A DNA stretch of 64,000 nucleotides. It comes from Adineta steineri. Its lineage: Eukaryota > Rotifera > Eurotatoria > Adinetida > Adinetidae. Under the pieces are notes generated by a model, which was given only the letters and a program-made list of their open reading frames with translations, ran no database searches and had not been told where the DNA came from. A program made the position numbers and the translations under genes. Positions 12,701 to 24,336 of this stretch are shown piece by piece (the stretch's first letter is position 1; each line of letters starts with the position of its first letter). The stretch spans positions 1,070,957 through 1,134,956 of the forward strand of contig CAJNOI010000002.1 in the NCBI GenBank assembly GCA_905250115.1, read 5' to 3'.

Positions 12701-15700
12701 ATGCTGATGATCGTTTATCTATACCTAAAGATCAATCACGACTTTATTCAACAAAAGATGAATTTAAAACATATCAAGAAAATACTGGTTTATAGAAATT
12801 GTTTTTCATTTCATTCTTTAATATAAATTTTGTTTTTTAGAAAAACCACATGATATAAGATTTCCAACTGAATGTGTCTATCTTGCATTACATATCAGTC
12901 ATTTAGGCCTTGTATCAATTGCAAAAAAACCACAACGAAGAAATAATATTATACGAGAATTGAATAGGTAATTGATATAAAATGTAATGAAATAGAAAAA
13001 TGTTCTATGTATAAATTTATTTGAATAAACGAGACGAAGAAAAAAAAAAAAACGAAACGAAATTTAATTAAAATGCAGAAAAAAAAAGTTTAAATTTTTT
13101 TTCTATTATAGTGCAATTAAAAATCTTGAGCAAACACAAGGAACATGGCGACAAGCTCCAACTGCTGCTCGACATGAGGCTCAGCTCGAAAGACTTAAAA
13201 GTGAATTAAAGGTAAAAAAAACGAAATAAATGTCAATGATTATTTGATTTACACATAATAATACGACAATAGCAAAGATTTTTTTAATTGACGGGTACAA
13301 GTGGCGTCAAATTAGGATCATTTTTGCCAGAAACATAAACAGGAAAATCGATAACACGTAATTTTTCACAATAATTACCTACATAAGAAAATAAGAAATT
13401 GCATATATAAAGATTAAATTATATAATTTACCTGTAACAAATGGTTCACCTTCTTCCATAGTCTCATTTCCATATCGAACACTAATTCTTGTTGACATTT
13501 GATCCATCATTGAAGAATAATCATATTCTGCTTCTTGTCTATTTTGTTGTTGATCTAAAAAAAGAGGAAGTATGAGAGAAATTTAAGATATAAAATAATC
13601 AAAGAATTATTAACCATCCACTTGTCGGTAAACAACTTTCTTAATAAGTGTTTTTCCTGGAACACAACAACATCTAACACACCATCGTTGTTGTTGTTGC
13701 TGTTGTTGATCTTGTTGTTGATGTTGTTGTTGGTGATGATGATAACTCTGTTGTTCTGATGGTAAGGATGGTGAAGATGGTACCGGTGGAAGAGAACTTG
13801 CTGGTGGTAATTCGATACAGAATAATTCAGGTCGAAGATGTGGTGGTAAATGAGCATATTTTTGTGTTTCTGGACAAGGTACAAGACAAAGACCCGTTTT
13901 AGGATCTATTTGAGGAACATGACGTCGAACTAAGGCTTCAGTTTCATATGCACGACCATTATCGAGTATACGAACTGGTGGTAGTTGACTTTGTTGTTCT
14001 TGATGATGAATCATTGGTATTGAATTCGATCGTTTTGAATGTTGATCAAGTAAATTTGATGATAAACTTAGTGATGGTGGATTTGAAGCAAGTGAGTCTT
14101 GTTGTATTGATGCTGGTTCAGAATGTGCCCGATATCGATGTTGTTGTTGTTCGTCGTCAATATGTTTATGAAAAGGTATGTTTTCGTATTTTTGTCGTTG
14201 TGGTGTTATTTGCGAAGAAAAAGATACGTTTGATTGGTAATCAGTTTCATTGAAGGACAGATGTGGCGGTACAGGTAAACTATGATCATAAATTTGTTGT
14301 TGTTGTTGTTGTTGCTCCTGATTCCCGTATTCATCATAGGGTGAAGGGGTTGGCGAGGGCATTACAGAAGTTACATGATGTGTTTGAGGAGCAATTAATG
14401 GTGGACTATATTCTATTGTTTGTTGTCCTCGTGAATCAGTAGAAAAGTCTCTTGTTGATGATACTTGAGGTATATAAGGTTTTGTATCAAAACTTGGTGG
14501 TGTTTGATCATATGCATGTTGTGCAATATTCGATTGTTTCATAACATCATGAGATGCTGTTTGTGTCCAACCGTCACTACAATGTATTTCATCTTTATTA
14601 AAACTTTTTCGTGGTTGTTGTTGTTGTCGTTGTTCTTGATTACCACAATGAACAGCTATGAATGTATTTGATTGTTGAATATATTGTTGAGAAGATGGAG
14701 GCATTGACGTTCGCATTTGTTGTGAATATTGTCCTATTTGTTGATTATCTGCTAAATTTATATCTGAATGTGAGTGTTGTGAACCACCTATCTGTTGTTC
14801 ATATTGTCGTTGTTGTTCTCTATTCCATGATTCACGATATTTTGCATAACAACGAGCAATACATTCACGTAAATCAAAAATTTCTTCATCTTCCTTAATA
14901 TCTTCATCACTTCGATTATCACTTGATGTTGGTGATGTTAATTGTAATGGTTGATGATCACTATATATACTTGGTTGATCAGTTGTTGGAATAATTGAAG
15001 CAAATGAACGACTTGGTCGTTGTTGTGTCATTTGATATGAATTACGTTCGGGTGTTGGTGGTGCAGGAAAATCATTTAAATTTGCCGTAGTTGATCCTTG
15101 TTGATGATCAATTTCCTTCGTTGTCGATGGTGGTGGTGGTGGAGGTGGTGGTGGCGGCGGTGGTGGTAATGAACTATATGTATCATAAATAGAAGCTTCT
15201 ACTTCAGTACGTAGTTCTGATTGTTGAACTGGTTCATGTATTTGTTCGCTTATAGAAGTGTGTTGAAGAAGATGTTGAGGATCTTCTTCGCAGGTCGATG
15301 ATGTAGGTGGCACTGGATGTGATGTTCCTGATTCAAGCGATTCATTTGTATAATTTTTAAGATCATAAGTATGAGCAGTTCCAGCTGTTTGATATATATC
15401 GGCTGTTGGTTGTACTGTATTTGGAGTTGTCGTTGTTGTAGTAATAGATTGATAATCATCAGAGGACTTGACATGTCCTCCAGTCTGTTGTGAATATGAT
15501 TCAGATTCAAATCTTTTAAGATAATCATTGATACTGAATGTTTCACTTTCTTCATGTTGATGAGATCGTTTACGTAAAGGGTCCTTTACAATATTATCTG
15601 GTGAAGGTTCATTTGAATAAATTAATTTTCTAGTATATTCAACTGTACCAGTTGGAATCGATGAACCGTTTAATCGTCGATTAACTGGTTGTGAATCGTA

Positions 15701-18700
15701 GATTTGAGATATTGGAATAGAACCTGGTTTTTGTTGATATTGATCAGATGCAGTAATAGTTTGATTTGAATAATCAATTTTTTGTTTACTATCAGGTTGT
15801 TGATTATCTGTTTCGGATGTTGATTGAGCTGTAGTCGCTTCAGACGAAAAATTAAGTGTTTCTTGTAGAGGTACTTGCTGTCGAGTATCTTCAAGATTAT
15901 ATGAATAATGAGAAGATTGTTGATCTGTATTTTGATAATCAAATAATGGTTCTTGATGTTTAAAACCTCCTTTATTAAATTCAAATGGTTCAACTGTCTG
16001 ATCATAAGTTTCTTGAGCTTCAGGTATAGGATCAGATACTGGCCGTTGTTGATAATAATCAGATGTACTAAGTGCTTGACTGGTATAATCATATGGTTGT
16101 TTTTGTTCTGTTTGATGAGTATTGGTTTCAGGTGAAATATATGTACCTGTATCATCATTTTTTAACTCGAACGGTTTTTGTTGTTCGATATTTTCTGTAT
16201 TATATGGAAATTGAAATGATTGTTGTTCTGTATTTTGATGATCATAAGCTTGTACTTGTGAATGACCAGTTCCTGTTACATAGTCCAATGTTCCACCTGC
16301 AGGATCATAAGGTCCTTGTGCTTGTGATGTTGGAATAGATGATTGTTGTTGTTGATAATAATCAGATGAACTAAGAGCTTGACTGGTGAAATCATATGGA
16401 TGTTTTGGTTCTGTTGGTTGAATATTACTTTCAGGCGATATATAAGTACTTGTATCTTCAGTTCTGTAATCAAATGTTGGTTGTTGTTCTATATTTTGAT
16501 AATCATACGCTGATGCTTTACCATTATCTGTTGTGTATCCATATGTTCCATTTGGATGTATATATGGTTCTTGAGCTTGAGATATTGGTGATTGTTTATA
16601 ATAATCAGATGAACTAATTTCTTGAGGAGAATAATCAAATTGTTGTCGTTGTTCATTTGCATTAGTATAATTGTATGAATCTTGTTGTAGCATTTGTTGA
16701 GCATCTCTACTATCATAAGGATATTCAGATGATTGTTGGTCGATAGATTGATAATCATAACCAGGTCCCTCATTACTATAACTGTCTTGTCTATATTCGT
16801 ATGATCCACTTGGTTGACCATAAATATCTTGAGTTTGAGATATAGGTACAGATAATGGTTGTTGTTGATAATAATCAGCAGAACTGAGTTTTTGATTGGC
16901 ATAATTAAAAGTTTGTTTTTGCTCTGCTTGTTGAAAATCAGTTGTAGGTAAATTATAAATATTATTTGCTAACGCATCAAAATCTAATGATTGTTGTTGT
17001 AAATTTTCAATATTATATGGATATTGAAGAACTTGTTGTTCTATATTTTGATAATTATAAGCTGGTACTTGAGATTGAGTACTATCTACTGTATAATCAA
17101 ATGTACTTGATGATTGTACATCAGTTTCTTGTGTTTGAATGAATTGAGTAGATGCTTGTCGATGATGTTGTTGATAATAGTCGGATGTTAGTTGTTGTAT
17201 ATCGTCTGGAACAGTAGCTTCTGTTGATGAAAATGTTGGATATGGTAATTGATTTCCATATTCAAAAGATGTCTGTTCTTGTTGTTGTTCATGTGATGAT
17301 TGTTGTTGTAAATCATTGGAAGAAGTATATGCTTGATATGAAGGATAATCAAATCCTTTAGAATTAATATATGTTTCTTGAGTATTAGGAGGTCTAAACT
17401 CATGATAATCAGTTGCTGAAGGTTGCATCTCAGTTGTTGATGCAACATTCATATGTAAAGTTGATAGATTAGAAAATGGTACTTGAGTTGTTTGAGTATT
17501 AACAATATCTGATGATTGATAATGTGGAATATCAGGTGATAGAGAAGTCGATTGAGCTGTATTGGCATAATCATATTCTCCTATTGGAACATAAGATTTC
17601 TCAGATGTACGAACTGAGCCAGAAGTATTAATTGAAGCAGGAAGTGTATCTGAATAATGTGAGGATAATATCGTTTGTTTTGGCCATGGTGCATTATCAA
17701 CACCACCATATGATGAATAGGAACGTTCTGTGGAGAATGTTTGATATCCATCATTCTGATATAATTGTTGATCTTTTTGACGATTACTGTGTCCAGTTTG
17801 TTTATGTCGTTTTGCTCTTCGTGCTTGTCGAGCAGCTCGACGTCGAGCTAATCGTTGACGATGAGCTTCAAAACATCGAATTATACAATTATCAATATCA
17901 AATGTTATTTCTTGTCGTTGATGGATAGGCATATTATCAGGTGTACCAACTTCTTCGTTGCTAATACGTTGAGAAAGTGCAGATACAGCTTGCTCGTTGC
18001 CTTGTTGTTGCTCTTCGAAATTAGGATGAAATGACGAAGGTTGGTAAGGTGAGGCGTAACGATCAAATGATGTAGCGGATAAGCCTTGAAGATCGGATGT
18101 ACTTTGAACATTAACATTGATATTGTCGTCATTGAACATAGATGACTCGGCTTCATTATATAATCGTGATTCGTTTTCTTCTCGCTGTTCATCGCTTATC
18201 GTCGTCGTCGTCTTATATTCATCACTGAACAAAAATTAATGCGCTAATGAAAAGATTCATGAGTGTAAAAAAAAGAACGGCAAGCTTCATTTTTAGCTCT
18301 TCTTTGCCATTGTGAAGGTCTTGTTCAGCGTGTAAGTAAGTGTGTGTAAACTACTACTTTATTTTCATGTGTCGAATTATGATAGCAAAAAATATAGCAT
18401 AAGATTAAATGTATTTATGTAAATATAGCAGCAAAAAAATATTTATCTTTAGAAAAATAGAGAGAGAGAGAGAGAAAGAAGAAAAGTAAAGGAAATAGCA
18501 AGATTAAAAAAACTAGATTGTGGGGTGAAGTTCAGCGAAGCGCTTAAACGTGATCATTGAATGTCTGTTTTTGTGCACGTATGTGTATATAGATATATAT
18601 ATATATATGTGTGTGTGCGTGTATTTGTGCGTTTGTATGTGATAGACTACCTGTTTGCAAAGGCACTGTTGCCATAATCTCCATAGCATTCTTGAAAAAA

Positions 18701-21700
18701 GAAAAACAATGAAAAGTTAGAAATGTTTTTTTTTTATCAAATAAAATGATAAAATACCTTGTGGAACCTGTTGTCGCGATGGACCTGGAAACCTTGGTGT
18801 TTGGAATGCATTTTGTTGAAAATGCTGCTGTTGCTGTTGTTGTTGCTGCTGTTGAAATTGATTTCCATCGGAAGGATGACGATAAACAACTAATAGAAAA
18901 AAAATTACAAGTATATATTTTAAACTGTAAATGATATCTTTTTCTAACCCTGAGGACGAACACTATTATTAAGTTCAGCACGAAGTCGATTAATATCCGA
19001 TCGAAGAATAATTGTTGGTTGTGGTGCTTCAATATAAATTGGAGGAAGAGGTTCTAAAAATAGATATAATGCATGTATATATAGAAATATGTATTTAAAA
19101 AGAAAAATTTTACCAAAAAACGGTCCGTCTGTTGATCCTTCCTGATATTGTTGCATGGTTTCATTGATGACTTTCGTTTGAAGATCAACAAGAACATCAT
19201 TAACAACAGCCTGTGAAACAGATAATCCTTCAATTTGTGACGGAAAACTTGGAATGCCTGCTGGAAGTTGAGACGGACCAGTCGGGCCAGGCGGACCAGG
19301 CTGCCGCATTGGCCGTTGTTGTTCTGCCATAAAAGATGCTCTTACGGACTGTGGTAGTTGTTGTGTCCCACTGGGACTAAACTCGGGAAAATGTGGACCT
19401 GCATTAACAGTATTAGTAGTTGTAGTAGTTCTGGTATGCGATACAGCCGTTGATTGTGCTTGACCTCCAACTTCTAGTTGATGCCTACGAGGTAAAAATG
19501 CGTGAATCAATTAACTAGGTCGAGCGAGTGAAATTGAAAAAAAAAAGAGGCTGTGAGAACACATCTACGACGACATAGAGAGAGCAAAAAAAAGTCGCCG
19601 TCGATTTGTTCGCTTTGCGTACGACATAACCCTGAAAAATGGTCCATTAGCAAATTTTTCCTTTTGCCTCATTTCATATTTCTTTCAATCACGAGAATAT
19701 AGTTGTGCCTATCAGAGTAAGACGAAATAAATCGATATTGAAGACCCTTCAAGCAATCAGTCGTGTCCATCTTGATGTCGTATAGGTTACGTAAGATATA
19801 GCCTCATTAGAGAAAGAAAAGAAAAATGAACGAATCGATCAGACAATTTCTGGTTGAACATTTCTGTAAATTCTTCTTAATTTACCTGGATGGCGATAAA
19901 CTAGGTGTTTGAGCATCGGGAAAATATTTTGCCATTTCTGCTGCTGCATCAAGGCTAGCTACAGAATGAAATGAACCGGTTGACTGTACCCCACCTCCAG
20001 ATGTCTGATTAGCCGGCACATTATACACTACTTTCGGAACAGATAAAGATGGCTGAGTAATATTTTGTTGTTGTTGTTGTTGCTGCTGCTGTTGTTGTTG
20101 TTGTTCTATTTGTTGTTGTTGTTGTTGATTATTATGATAGTCTTCAGTAGTGATATCAAAATTATCTGTACCATGTACTAAAATGAAGAAAAAAAATTAC
20201 TTTCACATCTATCTATAATTGTTATTCTTATTTTAAAGAAAAAAAAATTGAAATTTTTTACATAACTTTAATTTATATTAATAAACCGTAAAAAAAATTA
20301 ATTTTCAAAAGTGAAATAAAATATAGAACAATTGAATCATTTAAATGTTACGTACAAGAAGTTGCATATTGATGTTCATTATTATTATCTTGTATTCCAT
20401 GATGACCATGGTGGACATGATGATGATGGTGATGGTGATATTGAATTTCTTCCATCAATACTTTGACGTTGTGTCGTTTTTTGATTCAATATTCTCGTCT
20501 ATATATTATTCTCTTGTACAACCTCTAAAGTGTGTTCATGAAGAGTGAAGAAAGATGAGTGATTGCTCGTTGTCGCGTCTCGATATAATATGCGGCAAGA
20601 ATGGTTATATCTCATATACAAAAGTGAATATGCGTAGCTGTCCGTTACACTTTGATGATTTTGTTATTCGTTGTCTTCGTTTCTTACTCCTTCTTATTCT
20701 TTATCTCTATTGTTACTGTTATAAATATACGATAAATGAGCTAATTAGCTATTAATATAAGAAAGGAAAACTATTGATTACTGTTTTTTTGTTTTTAAGG
20801 CATTGAAACGAGCAAAACAATGTGCTAGTATAGCATTACAAGATGAAAATTTGATTGACACAAGTTTAGAATTTTATGGAAAAGTTTCTCAGTTATTATT
20901 ACGATATGTTGGCATTCGACCAACAGAGTAAGTTATATTTATTAACAAACATTTTCGTATTATTTGTTTTTTTTTCTTATTTCAGTTCGGAAGTTACTTT
21001 TTCTTCTGAAGCACCTTGGATATGGCGTCTATTACCAGATTATTATATAGATGATATATGGGATTTTCTTATGTCAGCTGCTATGTATGTATTTTTTGTA
21101 TTTATTAAAAGAGTATACTTTAAAATATAATCTAAGAGAAATATAAAAGTAAGATATTCTATTCTATCTCTGTGATCGTCGATGACCGTGACAAACTTTA
21201 CAAAAGAAATATTACAAACGATGATAGACGTAAATCAAAGACAAATATATACCGTAACAGACATTAATCACACACCGTAACCTATATCTCTTAGTAATGA
21301 CACTATCATAGACAGTAACATCTATTAGTCAAAGACCCTCAAAGGCTATGAGAGATATCATATTTGCAACACCGTTACAAACCGTGACAAATATTAGGTA
21401 AAAATTACTACCAACCATGACTGAAACAACTATATCACTAAAATTATCATTTATAACTATATCGTATTTCACATTTTAATCTTACAAATATTGTACTAAT
21501 AATTTACATATTAGGATGGTACCACAAACATTATCAAAACGTAATACTGATATTTTAACATTAATGCTTTTTATTATTTGTGCACCACGTCATTATTTAC
21601 AAAATCCTCATATAATTGCAAAAGCAGTTGAAGTTATACATTGGTTATGTGCAAGAAGTGAACATACATTCTTACGACAAGCAACAGAATATTTATTTAA

Positions 21701-23271
21701 TCATCGTTTAGCACAAGATTCACTTGTACGTGCATTAACAAAACTTTATGCTGGTATAGAAATTAAAAAAAATATATCTCGATAAATATCCTCTTTTTAA
21801 TCATATTTTAGATGTTGAAACAACAGGTGCAGCAACAGAATTCTATGATAAATTTAATATTCGTTATCATATAAGTATTATATTTAAATATGCTTGGCAA
21901 AAATCATCATTTCGACATTCATTTTTAACTACAGCTAGGTAAAAAAACAAATTTATAGAAGAATTTCTCTTATTTTACCCATATTTTTTTGTTGTTGATA
22001 GAGATGAAAAAGAATTTATACGTTTTTTAAATATGGCAATTAATGATCTTACTTATTTACTTGATGAAAGTCTACAATTATTAAAAAAAATCCATGACAT
22101 TGAAACAGATATTGATAATAAAGAAGAATGGGAAGCAACTCCAATGGTATAATATAATAAGTGATAAGCAGTAACTAAGAATAAAAGATTCAAAATAGAT
22201 AGATGAGAATAAGGAGTCATTACTTATCAATCCTTCTTTTAATCTTATAAAATTTTGATATAATCTTAAAATAGGAAACACGACTGAGTAAAACTCAACA
22301 ATTAAGTCAATATGAATCGCAATGTTGTACATATTTACCACTTGGCATGGAAACATTAAATATGTTGGAATATTTAAGTGCTAATGAACCAGTACCATTT
22401 TGTTCACCAGTAAAAATAAATTTATTATTAGAAAATTCTCGAATTTAATCTGTTTTCTTTGTTTAAGGAATTAGTCGATCGTCTTGCAGCTGTACTTGAT
22501 TTTAATTTAACTGAATTATGTGGTCCAAATTCACGTCAACTTAAAGTTAAAGAACCGAGTAAATGTTGTTTTGATCCGAAACGATTATTAGAAAAAATTG
22601 TTGAACTTTATTGTAATTTGGTATGGCGAAAAAAAAAGAGATATTTAAATATAAACTTTAAAAAAAAACTTTCTTTCTAGGCACGTGATGAACGTTTTGC
22701 TGAAGCAATAACACGAGATGAAGTAAGAAATAAATTATGAATTAATTTTAATTTCATTTTTTGTTTTTTTATTAGCGTTCATATAAACCAACATTATTTC
22801 GAACAGCTATTGAACGTATAGAACATCGTTCTATAACAACATCATCTCGCCTTGAAATACTTTATAATCTAAGTCAACATGCTCAACGTATTGCAGAAGA
22901 AAAATTAAAAGAAGAAATGGATTTATCTGATGCACCAGATGAATTTCGTGGTACAATATAATAAAAATTTTCTTCTTTTAAAAAACCAAATCATATATTT
23001 TTAGATCCATTAATGTGTACAGTTATGACCGATCCAGTTATTTTACCAAGTGGAGTTACTATGGATCGTTCAGTAATTATTAAACATTTGCTCAATTCAA
23101 GTACAGATCCATTTAATCGTCTTCCATTAACTGTTGAACAACTTGAACCTGGTAAAAAAAAGAAAATATTCAATTATTTTTATTTTTATAATAATTTGTT
23201 TTTCTCTAGCTGTTGAACTCAAAGAACAAATTGATAATTGGATACGCGATAAAAAAAATCGAACAGTTTAA
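9707..23271 (+). CDS. UBE4B: Ubiquitin conjugation factor E4 B (UFD2-type U-box E3/E4 ligase)
   Basis: About twenty exons encode roughly 1,000 residues. The first exon is 9707-9805 (33 codons); the second starts with [12 protein letters not shown], the conserved N-terminal motif of UBE4B. The Ufd2 core follows, with blocks such as [52 protein letters not shown] and [17 protein letters not shown]. The C-terminal U-box begins at [19 protein letters not shown] and runs through [17 protein letters not shown] to the stop at 23269-23271. UBE4B extends ubiquitin chains on substrates together with E1, E2 and E3 and works with VCP/p97. The helix pair ERLKSELK and [12 protein letters not shown] is split by a 7,588-nt intron (13212-20799) that contains an entire antisense gene; the frame is kept across it (phase 0). 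Identification is firm; a few N-terminal exon ends are uncertain. Confidence 0.95.
13284..20455 (-). CDS. Unrecognised 1,955-residue Gln/Tyr/Ser-rich repeat protein nested inside UBE4B
   Basis: Nine exons, all phase-consistent: 20356-20455, 19886-20177, 19114-19484, 18949-19053, 18758-18889, 18651-18690, 13615-18224, 13432-13554 and 13284-13378. The start gives an N-terminal His-rich stretch, then poly-Gln (20055-20140), a short collagen-like GPPGPTGPS, a helical segment with [15 protein letters not shown], then the very large seventh exon. That exon holds five and a fraction copies of an 80-105-residue repeat marked by SDYYQQ, PISQAQ and YDYQNIEQQ, a 14-residue poly-Pro run, and two copies of a Cys motif, [16 protein letters not shown] and [16 protein letters not shown]. 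The tail ([20 protein letters not shown], then [14 protein letters not shown]) is not low-complexity and may be a folded or docking element. No signal peptide or membrane segment is seen. I do not recognise a family; a scaffold or condensate-forming role is only a guess. Confidence 0.8.
15690..17190 (-). repeat. Degenerate tandem repeat coding for 80-105-residue units
   Basis: Within the large exon of the nested gene the motif SDYYQQ recurs, followed each time by a Pro-Ile-Ser-Gln-rich stretch, a Tyr/Gly stretch, and Y-D/N-Y-Q-N-x-E/D-Q-Q. Five units and a partial sixth can be laid out on the protein. The DNA copies are diverged, so the repeat is old rather than a recent slippage product. Confidence 0.75.
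21170..21440 (+). repeat. Degenerate ACCGTGACAAA minisatellite in a UBE4B intron
   Basis: Variants of ACCGTGACAAA occur about six times in 250 nt (near 21185, 21251, 21275, 21370, 21380 and a weaker copy near 21415). The intron carrying them is about 430 nt, longer than the local norm, so the array may have expanded it. Confidence 0.45.
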
Positions 23272-23462
23272 AATTTCTGAAAATATCATTTTTTGTCTGT
23301 TTGTTTGTTTTTTTTCCTGTTCGTTCCTGTGCTATACATATATTTCCAATGCTCTTTCATTTTTATTTATTCAATTTCTCGTCTAAGTTCAAAACAACAA
23401 CAAAAACAAATAGTCAAACCTTCTATGAGACATGTTTATCATTTTAAATTATTCTAGATAGA

Positions 23463-24198
23463 ATGGAAATGGAAGATGGTATACCACGTCGACAACCACT
23501 TTTTCGTACACAATCAGCTCAACAAGTACATAAATTAATAAAGAAATCAACAGGAAAAGGAAATCAATTAATATCAAATTATATTCCTAGTCGATCCTAT
23601 GATGATTTAAATATAAATAAAAGTAAACCATTAGTTGATCTTACTGTACCAGCATGTAATTCAACAATGAAAATAATTGATCAAATGGAAAATTTAAGAT
23701 TTGAACAATTTGATCCTGTTTTAACAACAACACATGTTGAACATATTAATGAACAGGTTAGATTTATCTTAAGATTATATTTTGTTTCATATTTTTATTA
23801 TTATGATTTAAGGCAAATAAAAAATTAAATTACTCGAATGAATATGTTTATAAAGGTCTTATTGATCTTGAACCAAATGTTGAAGAAATTATTGCAACAG
23901 CTGAACAACAAGAATTACAAAAACGAAAACAAGCAGCAAAATTTTTAGTAAAATTACTTTTTTTTTATCTCTAAACATGAATAATTTGCTTTTTTTTCTT
24001 GTCTAGGAAGAATATCAAACATTACAAAAGAAACGTGTTAAACCCGATATAATGGAATTATTTGATGAAACAACAATGATTAAACAAACAACACGTATTA
24101 ATTTAAAACCATTAAAACCAATTAAAATGAAACCAAAACAAGCGACAATTTTTTCAATGAATAGTCTTAATCATGCACAAACATTATGGAAAATATAA
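23463..24198 (+). CDS. Unrecognised 206-residue protein
   Basis: Three exons, 23463-23756, 23813-23947 and 24007-24198, joined in phase 0 by introns of 56 and 59 nt. The protein is basic and mostly without low-complexity sequence; the middle is predicted helical and charged (EIIATAEQQELQKRKQAAKF), followed by a Lys/Pro-rich segment (RINLKPLKPIKMKPKQ). No signal peptide, membrane helix or known motif is seen. A splice-acceptor-like ATTCTAG ends at 23457, five nt before the start codon. The gene begins 191 nt after the UBE4B stop and ends 138 nt before RABL3, on the same strand, so the three could be co-transcribed. Intact frame over three exons makes it a likely real gene; the function is unknown. 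Confidence 0.75.
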
Positions 24199-24336
24199 TT
24201 CCCTCTCCCTCCATTTTTTGTATATTGTCAGATGTTTTTTTTATTCCTATCTCATTCCTGACTTTTGTGGGTTTCTTTTTTACTTCAAATAAATATATTT
24301 GACAGTTTGTTTGAGAATGAAATAATAATAATAATA

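Larger units (their letters stand above)
13212..20799 (+). other. Giant UBE4B intron hosting a nested antisense gene
   Basis: The donor (AAATTAAAG then GTAAAA at 13212) and the acceptor (TTTTTAAG at 20799) join GAA TTA AAG to GCA TTG AAA in frame and rebuild the conserved UBE4B segment, so the intron is supported by homology on both sides. At 7.6 kb it is over one hundred times longer than the usual intron here, because it carries a complete gene on the other strand (13284-20455). Only about 70 nt separate the donor from the nested gene's stop codon and about 340 nt separate its start codon from the acceptor. Confidence 0.9.

Noticed and set aside
13948-17928. Several plus-strand open frames and other-frame minus frames across the Gln-rich exon
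   Set aside because: They are by-products of CAA/TTG-rich coding sequence; the large minus-strand frame has the spliced neighbours and fits phase.
20345-20755. Plus-strand frames just before the UBE4B acceptor
   Set aside because: They lie in the nested gene's first exon and promoter, have no homology and no splice fit to UBE4B.
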